Source: UBA8079 sp049601915 (lineage in GTDB: Bacteria; Pseudomonadota; Alphaproteobacteria; UBA6615). Taken from it: DNA of 64,000 bases. The notes under the pieces are model-generated. The model saw nothing but the letters and a program-made list of their open reading frames with translations, was not told where the DNA came from and searched no databases. This document shows positions 34,663 through 42,442 of the stretch, in pieces (position 1 is the first letter of the stretch; every line of letters begins with the position of its first letter). A program made the position numbers and the translations under genes. Where the stretch lies: the NCBI GenBank assembly GCA_049601915.1, contig JBMYRB010000002.1:1-64000 (forward strand). Direction: 5' to 3'.

Positions 34663-34788
34663 GTTCTTTCCTCCCGTATTCGTTGGCCGACATTCTTGAT
34701 GGATGCCGGTTCCCACGCTTCCCGGGCCGTAAGCGAATGGCCGCATTGCGAAGGGCGTTGGCACAAGTGAACCACGAATTTGATTATC

Positions 34789-34804
34789 AGAAAAATATTT
34801 TTCT
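34789..34804. promoter_or_regulatory. perfect palindrome in divergent promoter region
   Basis: AGAAAAATATTTTTCT is a perfect 16-base palindrome in the 223-base gap between the divergent CocE-type (start 34662) and amidohydrolase (start 34886) genes. The neighbourhood is strongly AT-rich within a GC-rich region. A symmetrical site at this place is what a dimeric regulator controlling both transcription units would use, but no adjacent regulator gene exists in the window. The palindrome is observed; the function is inferred. Confidence 0.4.
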
Positions 34805-34885
34805 TACACCCGCACTTTGCCTATGCGTCCGTTGAGCCGCTACGATCCGCTCTCAAGAGCAAGAACGTCAGCGGGGGAGAGACAA

Positions 34886-35851
34886 ATGGCGGCGTCGAAC
34901 GGCGAGCAGGTCATCGCGATCGAGGAGCATTACTGGGATCCTGCGCTGACGCCACATGTTGCGGAAGAAGACCGGGGCGGGGCCAGCGTGATGCAGGTCA
35001 AGCTCGAGGACCTGTTCGAGGCGAGGATCGCCGAGATGGACGCGACCGGCGTCGATATCCAGGTCCTGTCCCATGGCGCGCCCGCGACCCAGCGGCTCGA
35101 GCCGGCCACGGCGGCGGAAGTCACCCGCACCACCAACGACCGGCTGCGTGACATCGTCGCGCAGAAGCCCGACCGGTTCGCGGCCTTTGCCAATCTGCCA
35201 ACACCCGACCCGGATGCGTGCGCCGACGAACTCTCGCGCTGCGTCAACGAGCTCGGTTTCAAGGGTGCTATGATCCACGGCTTGTCCCATGGCATGTTCT
35301 TTGACGACGAGCGCTTCTGGCCGGTTTTCGCGCGGGCCGAGGAACTCGATGTACCCCTGTACATGCATCCCGCCGTGCCGAACAAGACCGTCGTCGACAT
35401 CTATTACGAGCCCTATGTGAAGGACTTCCCCGCACTGCTGAACGCCGGCTGGGGCTTCACGGTCGAGACCGCGACCCAGGGCATCCGGATCGTTCTCAGC
35501 GGCGTGCTGGAGAAGTATCCCGGCTGCAACATCATACTCGGTCATCTGGGTGAGGGGCTGCCGTTCTTGCTCTGGCGGATCGACCACGCGCTTTCCCGGC
35601 CGGGCAACAAGGCGCTGTCGTTTCGCGAGGTGTTCAGCCGGAATTTCCACATCACGACCAGCGGCAACTTCTCCGACCCGGCCCTGATGTGCTCGATCGC
35701 CGAGATGGGGGCCGACCGCATCCTGTTCTCGGTTGACTATCCCTTCGTCCCCAACGCGCCGGGAATGGACTGGATCGAGCGGGTGCATCTCAACGCCGAG
35801 GACAAGGCGAAGATCCTCAACGGCAACGCCAAGCGTCTGCTCAAGCTCTAG
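34886..35851 (+). CDS. amidohydrolase, gamma-resorcylate/dihydroxybenzoate decarboxylase-like
   Basis: A 321-residue amidohydrolase-2 member. Instead of HxH it starts AIEEHYWDPAL (Glu-Glu-His), which is how gamma-resorcylate and 2,3-dihydroxybenzoate decarboxylases begin; VPLYMHPAVPNKT supplies the metal His, ILGHLGEGLPFLLWRIDHAL is the diagnostic block of that group, and SVDYPFVPNAPGMDWI holds the terminal Asp. It probably decarboxylates a hydroxylated aromatic acid. GGGGGAGAG precedes the ATG at 34886; the first in-frame ATG at 34817 is less well placed. It leads a plus-strand operon with a CoA transferase 26 bases downstream. Confidence 0.87.
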   Translation: MAASNGEQVIAIEEHYWDPALTPHVAEEDRGGASVMQVKLEDLFEARIAEMDATGVDIQVLSHGAPATQRLEPATAAEVTRTTNDRLRDIVAQKPDRFAAFANLPTPDPDACADELSRCVNELGFKGAMIHGLSHGMFFDDERFWPVFARAEELDVPLYMHPAVPNKTVVDIYYEPYVKDFPALLNAGWGFTVETATQGIRIVLSGVLEKYPGCNIILGHLGEGLPFLLWRIDHALSRPGNKALSFREVFSRNFHITTSGNFSDPALMCSIAEMGADRILFSVDYPFVPNAPGMDWIERVHLNAEDKAKILNGNAKRLLKL

Positions 35852-35877
35852 ACCCGATCGATACGCAGAGAGAAACC

Positions 35878-37083
35878 ATGCCTCACAATCCCGCCGCGTC
35901 CGTTCTCGACCATGTGAAGGTCCTCGACCTGACCCGGGTCCGCTCCGGCCCGACCTGTGTGCGCCAGCTCGCCGACTGGGGCGCCGACGTCATCAGGGTC
36001 GAGATGCCGCCCGCTGTCGAGGGCGGAGCCGCCCTCGGCGGCTCGCGCCACGGGCCGGACTTCCAGAACCTCCACCGCAACAAGCGCTCCCTCGCGCTCG
36101 ACCTCAAGGCCGACGCGGGCAAGGAGATCTTCCGCAAGCTCGTCGTGGACGCCGATGTGGTGGTCGAGAATTACCGGCCCGACGTGAAGAACCGGCTCGG
36201 GATCGACTATGACTCACTCGCCGCGATCAACCCGCGGATCATCCTTGCCAGCATTTCGGGCTTCGGCCAGGACGGGCCCTATGCGAAACGCCCGGGGTTC
36301 GACCAGATCGCCCAGGGCATGGGCGGGCTCATGTCCATCACCGGCGCGCCCGGCGAGGGCCCGATGCGGGTGGGTATCCCGATCGCCGACCTGACGGCGG
36401 GCCTGTTTGCGGCCCAGGGCATCCTCCTGGCGCTGCTCGAACGTGAGAAATCCGGCAAGGGCCAGTGGCTGCAGACCTCGCTGCTGGAAGCCCAGATCTT
36501 CATGCTCGATTTCCAGTCGGCGCGCTGGCTGGTTGATGAAGACGTGCCGGGGCAGGCGGGCAACAACCACCCGACCAGCATCCCGACGGGCGTGTTCGCC
36601 GCAGCTGACGGCCATATCAATATCGCCGTGGCGGGCCAAGAAATCTGGGGCCGGTTCTGCCGTATTCTCGGTCATGAGGAGTGGATGACGGACCCGGAAT
36701 TCGAGGACGCAACCGGGCGCTCGGACAACCGCGACCGGCTGAATGGGCTGATCGGCGAGGCGATCGCGACGAAGACGTCCGAGGAATGGGTCGACGAGTT
36801 CAACGCCGCCGGCGTGCCCTGCGGGCCGATCAACGACATTGCGCAGGTCTTCGCTGATCCCCAGGTGCAGCATCTGGGGGTCGCGCAACCGCTGGCCTCG
36901 CCCGCTCTGGGCGAGATGCGCTTCGCCCGCCAGCCGGTGTCCCTGTCGCGGACGCCAAGCTCGTTCGCGGTAGCCCCGCCGGAGGTCGGCGAACAGTCGG
37001 CCGAGATTCTCGGCGATCTGGGATATAGCCCGGATGAGATTGCCGCGCTGGTTGCCGCTGGCGTCACCGCGACGGAAGGATGA
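35878..37083 (+). CDS. CaiB/BaiF-type CoA transferase (class III)
   Basis: A second family III CoA transferase, 401 residues. The opening LKVLDLTRVRSGPTCVRQLADWGADVIRVE, NLHRNKRSLALDL, SISGFGQDGPYAKRPGFDQIAQGMGG and RVGIPIADLTAG blocks match formyl-CoA/2-methylmalyl-type CoA transferases, with the catalytic Asp near residue 170. It differs from the copy at 19854 by a shorter acidic region and a distinct C-terminus, so the two are not recent duplicates. Within the operon it may provide CoA esters of the acid produced by the neighbouring amidohydrolase. Stop codon 4 bases before the next gene. Confidence 0.92.
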   Translation: MPHNPAASVLDHVKVLDLTRVRSGPTCVRQLADWGADVIRVEMPPAVEGGAALGGSRHGPDFQNLHRNKRSLALDLKADAGKEIFRKLVVDADVVVENYRPDVKNRLGIDYDSLAAINPRIILASISGFGQDGPYAKRPGFDQIAQGMGGLMSITGAPGEGPMRVGIPIADLTAGLFAAQGILLALLEREKSGKGQWLQTSLLEAQIFMLDFQSARWLVDEDVPGQAGNNHPTSIPTGVFAAADGHINIAVAGQEIWGRFCRILGHEEWMTDPEFEDATGRSDNRDRLNGLIGEAIATKTSEEWVDEFNAAGVPCGPINDIAQVFADPQVQHLGVAQPLASPALGEMRFARQPVSLSRTPSSFAVAPPEVGEQSAEILGDLGYSPDEIAALVAAGVTATEG

Positions 37084-37087
37084 AGTC

Positions 37088-37633
37088 ATGACCGATCAGA
37101 TCAAACCTCAGTTCTCTCATGCCGGCATGTGGGTGCTGGACATGGAGGGCATGATTTCCTTCTACACCCGCGTGATGGGTTTCAACGTCACGGATCGCGG
37201 GTTTGTCGAGCGCTATGGCGGCCACATCACCTTCATGTCCAACGATCCCTCGATGCACCATCAGGTGGTGCTGGCCGAGGGGCGCCCCGCCGACGCGCCG
37301 AGCACGATCAACCAGCTGTCGTTCCGGGTGAGATCGCTCGCCGAGCTGCGGGTGATGTATCGCCGGGTGGTGGATGAGGGCATGGAGAACCTGTTGCCGC
37401 GCAACCATGGCAACGCCTGGTCGGTCTATTTCGACGACCCGGAGGGCAACAATCTGGAAGTGTATCTGGACTCGCCCTTCCACGTACCCCAGCCGTTCGG
37501 CGAGTATCTCGACTTCGACCTGTCCGACGACGAGATCATCAAGCTGACCGAGGAAATGTGCCTTGCGACCGAGGGCTACCGGCCGCGCGACGAGTGGACC
37601 GCGGACCTCGCCGACGCGATGAGCAAGAACTAG
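37088..37633 (+). CDS. VOC-family (glyoxalase/extradiol-dioxygenase-like) protein
   Basis: A 181-residue vicinal-oxygen-chelate protein with one beta-alpha-beta-beta-beta module pair. The metal-binding positions are His in QFSHAGMWVLDMEGM, His in HHQVVLAEGRPAD and Glu in DPEGNNLEVYLDSPF, as in small VOC enzymes; the length allows two domains. Extradiol dioxygenases are longer, so a lyase, epimerase or bleomycin-like binding role is also possible. ATG 37088 was preferred over an upstream in-frame ATG for its spacing and similarity. Co-transcribed with the CoA transferase; it follows by four bases. Confidence 0.85.
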   Translation: MTDQIKPQFSHAGMWVLDMEGMISFYTRVMGFNVTDRGFVERYGGHITFMSNDPSMHHQVVLAEGRPADAPSTINQLSFRVRSLAELRVMYRRVVDEGMENLLPRNHGNAWSVYFDDPEGNNLEVYLDSPFHVPQPFGEYLDFDLSDDEIIKLTEEMCLATEGYRPRDEWTADLADAMSKN

Positions 37634-38440
37634 CTATGCGTTCGGCGTGACGTCGAGGCGGACCGCGATGCCTTCCAGCCGCGGGTCGGGGGCGGGGTAG
37701 CGTTCCAGCACCAGCGGGTCGTGGCCGGGCACGATATGCCCCGGGGTCTCCGCCTGGGCCTCCAGTGCGTCGAAGCCGCGCACCATGTCCGCCAGGTTGT
37801 AGATCACCGGGAAGGGCATGCGCCGTTCCAGGTTCTCGTAGAAATGCGTCACGTCCGACGCCAGCACGACCCAGCCGCGCTTGGTCAGAACGCGGACGAA
37901 CTGCAGACCCATGGAGTGCCCGCCAGTCAGGTGCACGGTGATGCCCGGCGCGATCTCGGCGTCGCCGTCGCTGAACGACACCCGCCCGGCGAAGACGTTG
38001 CGGACCATGTCGGCCACGTGGTCCGGCGTAAACGACGCGTTCACAACATGACTGCACATGTGCGGGCCGGTGGCGAACTGCATCTCCTTTTCCTGTAGGT
38101 GGAACTTCGTGGCGGGAAACTGGGCGTACCCGCCGATATGGTCGTAATGCAGATGTGTGACGATCACGTCCGAGACTGTTTTCGCCTCGACGCCGATGGT
38201 GGCCAGCCCGTCGGTGACGCTGCGGATCAGGCTGCGGCCACGATTCTTCGCCTCGGCATCGTCGAAGCCGGTGTCGATGACGATGGTCTGGTCGTCGGAC
38301 ACGGCGGCCCAGACGTAATAGTCGATGGGCATGGGGCCGTCATCATGGGGGTCCAGCTTCACGAAGCTCTCAGCTCGCATGCGTTCGGCCAGCGTCCCGT
38401 ATTTGACGGCGTAGAGTTCCCAGGTTTTCGGTGATGTCAT
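37634..38440 (-). CDS. MBL-fold N-acyl-homoserine-lactonase-like hydrolase
   Basis: A 268-residue metallo-beta-lactamase-fold hydrolase. The zinc-binding motif is VTHLHYDHIGGYAQF, with the second His in TGGHSMGLQF, the Asp in VLASDVTHFYENL and a C-terminal His in HIVPGHDPLVL, the order found in AHL lactonases and related lactone hydrolases. The N-terminus IDYYVWAAVSDDQTIVIDTGF is that family's. It is transcribed toward the VOC gene (convergent, stop immediately next to the VOC stop). A role in opening a lactone intermediate is inferred from fold and cluster. Confidence 0.88.
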   Translation of the reverse strand: MTSPKTWELYAVKYGTLAERMRAESFVKLDPHDDGPMPIDYYVWAAVSDDQTIVIDTGFDDAEAKNRGRSLIRSVTDGLATIGVEAKTVSDVIVTHLHYDHIGGYAQFPATKFHLQEKEMQFATGPHMCSHVVNASFTPDHVADMVRNVFAGRVSFSDGDAEIAPGITVHLTGGHSMGLQFVRVLTKRGWVVLASDVTHFYENLERRMPFPVIYNLADMVRGFDALEAQAETPGHIVPGHDPLVLERYPAPDPRLEGIAVRLDVTPNA

Positions 38441-38514
38441 TCTTCCCTCCCCAATGGGCCGCTCCGCTATAATGTCCCGCGAAAACCGGCGTACGACCGG
38501 CCATTGGGGGTACG

Positions 38515-39399
38515 ATGAGCATGCCGAACACATCTTACGGGTTTATCGGGCTGGGAAACATGGGCGCGCCCATGTGCGTCAATCTCTGCGCGGCGGGCCT
38601 CGTGCCCACGGTGTTCGATGCGGCGGGTACCGCGGAACGTGCGCCCGACGGCGCCATGGTCGCGGACAGCGTGGCGGCGGTCGCCCGGCAGGACACGGTG
38701 TTCCTCAGCCTGCCTGACGGAAAGATTGTCGCCTCGGTCTGCGATGAGATCCTGAACGCGCCTGACCGCCGGGTCTCGACGGTTGTGGACTTCTCGACCA
38801 CCGGCCCCCAGGCCGCCGTTGAAATCGGCGCGGCCCTGGCGGCGGGCGGCATCACCTTCGTCGATGCGCCGGTCAGCGGCGGCAAGGCCGGCGCCATCGC
38901 CGGCACCGTGACCGTCATCGCGTCGGGACCTGACGATGTGGTGGCGGCGCTGGCCGGCCCGTTCGACGCGGTGGGCGGCAATACCTTTCATGTGGGCCAG
39001 ACCCCCGGGCAGGGCCAGGCGGTGAAGCTGCTCAACAATTTCCTGTCGGCCACGGCCATGGCGGCGACCAGCGAGGCGGTGCAGTTCGGCCTCGGCCACG
39101 GGGTGGCGATGGAGACCATCCTCGACGTGGTGAACGTCTCGACCGGCCGCAACACGGCCTCGGCGGACAAGTTCCCGAACCGGGTCGCCACCGAGCGTTT
39201 CGATGCAGGCTTCGCCATGGCTCTGATGACCAAGGACGTCGCGCTGTATTTCGACGAGGTCAGCAAGTCCGGCACGGCCGACACGGTGGGCGCGACCATG
39301 ACGGGTCTCTGGAATGCAGCCAACGCCGTGATGCCAGGCGCCGACTTCACGGAAATCTACAAGTATCTGCGCGATGGCGCTGACGGAGAGACGACATGA
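38515..39399 (+). CDS. 3-hydroxyisobutyrate dehydrogenase-family oxidoreductase
   Basis: A 294-residue beta-hydroxyacid dehydrogenase. Rossmann motif YGFIGLGNMGAPMCVNLC, signature DAPVSGGKAGAIAGTVTVIAS, and the catalytic Lys in GQAVKLLNNFLS define the family (3-hydroxyisobutyrate, tartronate-semialdehyde, 2-hydroxymethylglutarate dehydrogenases). A separate, more canonical copy exists at 44683 inside the valine operon, so this one probably handles another 3-hydroxyacid in the accessory cluster. Start may be 38515 or the ATG six bases on. Its stop overlaps the next start by four bases (ATGA). Confidence 0.9.
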   Translation: MSMPNTSYGFIGLGNMGAPMCVNLCAAGLVPTVFDAAGTAERAPDGAMVADSVAAVARQDTVFLSLPDGKIVASVCDEILNAPDRRVSTVVDFSTTGPQAAVEIGAALAAGGITFVDAPVSGGKAGAIAGTVTVIASGPDDVVAALAGPFDAVGGNTFHVGQTPGQGQAVKLLNNFLSATAMAATSEAVQFGLGHGVAMETILDVVNVSTGRNTASADKFPNRVATERFDAGFAMALMTKDVALYFDEVSKSGTADTVGATMTGLWNAANAVMPGADFTEIYKYLRDGADGETT

Positions 39400-40154
39400 G
39401 CAACGATCCACGGCCGGTCGCCCTAGTGACGGGCGCATCCTATGGGCTGGGCGCGGCCATTGCGGCGAAGCTGGCGGGCGACGGCTTCGACGTGGCGGTC
39501 ACGGAGCTCGACCCGGTGGATCTGTCCGAGACCCTCGCGGCCGTCGAGGCGGCGGGTGGCCAGGGCCTCGGGGTGGCGCTTGACCTGAAGTCTGACGAGA
39601 GCATCGCCGCCGCCGTCGCCGGTGTTCTGGAGCATTTCGGACGCATGGACCTTCTGGTCAACAACGCGGCCATGCTGCTGGCGAAGCCGGCGCTGGACGT
39701 GGCGGCTGACGAGTTCGAGGCGGTGATGCGCATCAACGTGACGGGCACCTACATGATGACCCAGGCGGTTGCACGCCATCTGATCGAGGCGGGCCGCCCC
39801 GGCCAGATCATCAACATCGCGTCGACCTTCACTACCGTCGGCGCGGTGAACGTCTCACCCTACGGCATCTCCAAGGCCGCCATCGGCGGGCTGGTCCGCC
39901 ACCTGGCCACCGAGTGGGCGCCCCACAACATCCGGGTGAACGCCGTGGCCCCCGGCACGGCCATGACCAAGCTGCGGGCTGAGATTTTCGACAATGACGC
40001 GACGCGCCGGGAGGCGGGCCTGTCGAAAATCCCCCTCGGCCGCTTCACCGAACCCGAAGACATCGCCGGCGCGGTCTCATATCTCGCGAGCCCGGCTGCG
40101 GCCTATGTGACAGGGCATGTGCTGGCCGTCGATGGTGGGATGACGGTGACGTGA
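39396..40154 (+). CDS. short-chain dehydrogenase/reductase
   Basis: A 252-residue SDR. It has the cofactor loop LVTGASYGLGAAIA, the NNAA motif (DLLVNNAAMLLAKPAL), the catalytic Ser in NIASTFTTVGAVNVS and the Tyr-x-x-x-Lys in YGISKAAIGGLVRHL, ending with the substrate loop and VTGHVLAVDGGMT. The Asp after the first beta-strand region (ELDPVDLSE) suggests NAD preference. Start overlaps the previous dehydrogenase gene (ATGA), so both are translationally coupled. Substrate unknown; probably the next oxidation or reduction in the same pathway. Confidence 0.9.
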   Translation: MSNDPRPVALVTGASYGLGAAIAAKLAGDGFDVAVTELDPVDLSETLAAVEAAGGQGLGVALDLKSDESIAAAVAGVLEHFGRMDLLVNNAAMLLAKPALDVAADEFEAVMRINVTGTYMMTQAVARHLIEAGRPGQIINIASTFTTVGAVNVSPYGISKAAIGGLVRHLATEWAPHNIRVNAVAPGTAMTKLRAEIFDNDATRREAGLSKIPLGRFTEPEDIAGAVSYLASPAAAYVTGHVLAVDGGMTVT

Positions 40155-40167
40155 GGCCCAGCCTCGC

Positions 40168-41010
40168 TCATTCGTAAAACACCAGCGCGCGCATCTCGAT
40201 GCTCTCGCGGATCGCCGCGTCGGGCGGGGTGTTAGGGTCGTCGAAAGCGGTGTGGGCGGTGAAGCGCACGCCGGCGGATGCGTCCGTGTCGTAGACCTTG
40301 AACACCAGCGCCTCCTCGCGGGTCATCTGCGGGAACCAGAACCATTGGTGCGCCGGGTTATACGAGATGTGATAGGTCTCGCCGGTGCGGTAGCGGTAGC
40401 GGCGCTGATAGGGAACGAAGCCCTCCTCGGGGATCGTCTTGCCGTCGCACAGGGCCAGCGGATCGCGCTCGACACGCGGCGCGATCGAGCGCCAGGTCTG
40501 GATGATGGCGAAGCGCTTCTCCAGCACCGCCGCGGCCTCGTCTTCGGGCAGGAAGTCCCGCACCCGCTGGGGCGCGGAGCGCTCGGTATAGTCGTTATGG
40601 ACCGAATGGACCGCCTTGCGCACCCGGTCGGCCTGCTGGCGGGCCTGCTCGGCGGTGCGCAGGGTGTGGTCGAACACCAGCACGCGGCTGGCACCCCCGC
40701 TATGGGCCTGAATGAGGGCCTTGGTCTCCGGGTAGTAGACCGAGCGTACTTCGTCTTCGTCGAAGAAATCCTGCACCTTCGTATGGTGTTCGACGAAGGC
40801 GAAGCCATGAGACGGCAGGGTGAACTGGCCCGGGTCCACGCGGCCGTTGTGGATACGCACGAGATGTTTTTCGTAGGCCGGCATGTGGGCCTTGTGCTCC
40901 ATCTCCGGCCAGTCGAGATAGCGCACCGCCGGGATGCCGTCGTCGACGATGTAGTCGAGCTCGGCCTCGACGGTGTCGAGATCGGGGGTCGGTTCGGCGG
41001 TCTGGCTCAT
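40168..41010 (-). CDS. CmcJ/NvfI-family oxidoreductase (putative)
   Basis: A 280-residue member of the CmcJ/NvfI (GA4-desaturase-like) group of non-heme iron/2-oxoglutarate-type proteins. Recognisable features are HNDYTERSAPQRVRDFL, QTWRSIAPRVERDPLALCDGKTI and YHISYNPAHQWFWFPQMTREEALVFKVYDT, the family's histidine-rich block, and a terminal HTAFDDPNTPPDAAIRESIEMRALVFY. In fungi relatives modify secondary metabolites; in bacteria they are mostly uncharacterised. It follows an ABM-domain gene and a beta-propeller gene on the same strand (33 bases apart), making a small operon. Confidence 0.85.
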   Translation of the reverse strand: MSQTAEPTPDLDTVEAELDYIVDDGIPAVRYLDWPEMEHKAHMPAYEKHLVRIHNGRVDPGQFTLPSHGFAFVEHHTKVQDFFDEDEVRSVYYPETKALIQAHSGGASRVLVFDHTLRTAEQARQQADRVRKAVHSVHNDYTERSAPQRVRDFLPEDEAAAVLEKRFAIIQTWRSIAPRVERDPLALCDGKTIPEEGFVPYQRRYRYRTGETYHISYNPAHQWFWFPQMTREEALVFKVYDTDASAGVRFTAHTAFDDPNTPPDAAIRESIEMRALVFYE

Positions 41011-41043
41011 GCGGGTTCTCTCTTCATTGGGTGGACGGCAGGA

Positions 41044-41367
41044 TCAAAGACCCTCCGGGTGCCAGCCGCCATCCATGTCGAAATGGCGAACCGAGCATTC
41101 GGCGATAATGTCAGCATATCCGTCGGGCATATAGGAGATTTGCCAGTCGTCGCCGAAGCGCGTCTTGACGGCATCGAGATCCTGCCAGAGCGAGATGAAG
41201 AGCACGACATCGTTGTCGCCGGCGATGCTTTTCCCGAAGATGTAGCCCCGGTTTCCCGGCTCGCCCGCGACGACCGCGGCCGAGGTCGAGGAGAAGTTCT
41301 CTAGGAGTTCACCGGCGCGACCGGGCTTGGTGCGTGCCTCGAAGATACGCGGGACCGGGCCGGTCAT
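41044..41367 (-). CDS. small ABM-like (dimeric alpha-beta barrel) protein
   Basis: A 107-residue protein that resembles the ferredoxin-like barrel of antibiotic-biosynthesis-monooxygenase (ABM) and Dabb proteins: RIFEARTKPGRAGELLENFSS, GYIFGKSIAGDNDVVLFISLWQDLDAVKTRFG, then the C-terminal IIAECSVRHFDM. No cofactor motif is visible. Such barrels act as small cofactor-free monooxygenases, lyases or sensors. Its ATG overlaps the stop of the upstream propeller gene by four bases, so they are coupled. Confidence in the fold is moderate; function unknown. Confidence 0.65.
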   Translation of the reverse strand: MTGPVPRIFEARTKPGRAGELLENFSSTSAAVVAGEPGNRGYIFGKSIAGDNDVVLFISLWQDLDAVKTRFGDDWQISYMPDGYADIIAECSVRHFDMDGGWHPEGL

Positions 41368-42326
41368 GCGGCGGCTCCGTCGTAGGCGACAATCGCCTCG
41401 GGCATGCTGCCGCCGGCGTGATAACCGCCGTCGACGATCTCCGCCGTCGCGACATCGATCTTCGGCACCTCGCCATTGGCGAGCGCTGCGTGGAGATACC
41501 GGCTGTCATCGCTGAACAGCGCATGGAACGGCTCGTCGGCGACCTCGACCACCCGGCGGCCGTCCGGGTCATCGGCGTTGAGGAGTTCGACGAAGCCCTT
41601 CTCGTTGGGTTCATCGAAGGTGGTGACGGCCACGGTCTTCCCGTCCGGCGACACGAACGGCCAGCCGGGGACGCCGGTGAGCGGGTGGGTGGCGATCAGC
41701 GTGCGCGCGGCGCAATCGATGACATGCAGCAGGGGGCGATGAAAGTCCCCGACGAACAGGCGCGATCCGTCATTCGAAACCCGGATCGCCTGGGCGCCGA
41801 CGGGCACGTCGATCCGCGCGGTGATCGTCCGTGTTTCGATGTCGATCTCGGTGATTACCGGATATTCCTTGGACGAGGCGTATAACGTCCGGCCGTCGGG
41901 AGACGCGGCGAGGAAATGCCCCGGGGTCTGGAGCCAGATCGTGTGTTCGATCTCCCAGCTGTCGGGGTCGATGACCAGGACGCAGCGGCTGTGATCGACC
42001 GTCGTCCAGAGCTTGCCGTCCCGGTCGACGATTAGCGCATGGGGCCCCTTGTACAGATTGAGGTCGATATGGCCGGCCAGGGTCATGTCGGTGAGGTCAA
42101 CCACGGCGATCCGGTTGTCGGGCACGTTGGGGCCGTAGTCGGCGCTGCCGTAGAGGGAGATAAAGCCGCGCGTGCCGTCGTTGGAGATCGCCAGCTCGTG
42201 GGGCTTGCCGGTTTTCAGGGTTCCCACCTCGACGCAGGCGACTGTCGCGCCGGTCTCGGCGTCGAGGGCGGTAAGGCTTATATTTTCCTTCACCGTGAGC
42301 AGAATCAGGCGGCGATCGACGGACAT
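41364..42326 (-). CDS. YncE-like beta-propeller protein
   Basis: A 320-residue protein with repeated WD40/YVTN-like blades: PHELAISNDGTRGFISLYG, GPHALIVDRDGKLWTTVD, PGHFLAASPDGRTLYASSK, GAQAIRVSNDGSRLFVGD, GWPFVSPDGKTVAVTT, FHALFSDDSRYLHAA, six or seven in all, each with the 'SPDG/SNDG' turn. YncE/lactonase-like propellers bind ligands or act as lactonases (as in Pgl-type 6-phosphogluconolactonases). No signal peptide is seen, so it is cytoplasmic. It is the first gene of the minus-strand operon with the ABM and CmcJ/NvfI genes; AAGGAGAAC precedes the ATG at 42326. Confidence 0.85.
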   Translation of the reverse strand: MSVDRRLILLTVKENISLTALDAETGATVACVEVGTLKTGKPHELAISNDGTRGFISLYGSADYGPNVPDNRIAVVDLTDMTLAGHIDLNLYKGPHALIVDRDGKLWTTVDHSRCVLVIDPDSWEIEHTIWLQTPGHFLAASPDGRTLYASSKEYPVITEIDIETRTITARIDVPVGAQAIRVSNDGSRLFVGDFHRPLLHVIDCAARTLIATHPLTGVPGWPFVSPDGKTVAVTTFDEPNEKGFVELLNADDPDGRRVVEVADEPFHALFSDDSRYLHAALANGEVPKIDVATAEIVDGGYHAGGSMPEAIVAYDGAAA

Positions 42327-42442
42327 AATGGTTCTCCTTGTCGACACAGTTTAGCGCATTGGTGCGGGGATTGGTTCTGCCCATGCGAGGGGTTAGACTT
42401 CGCCGCGCAGGGGATATCGAGACAGATTAACGGGGCCGCACG

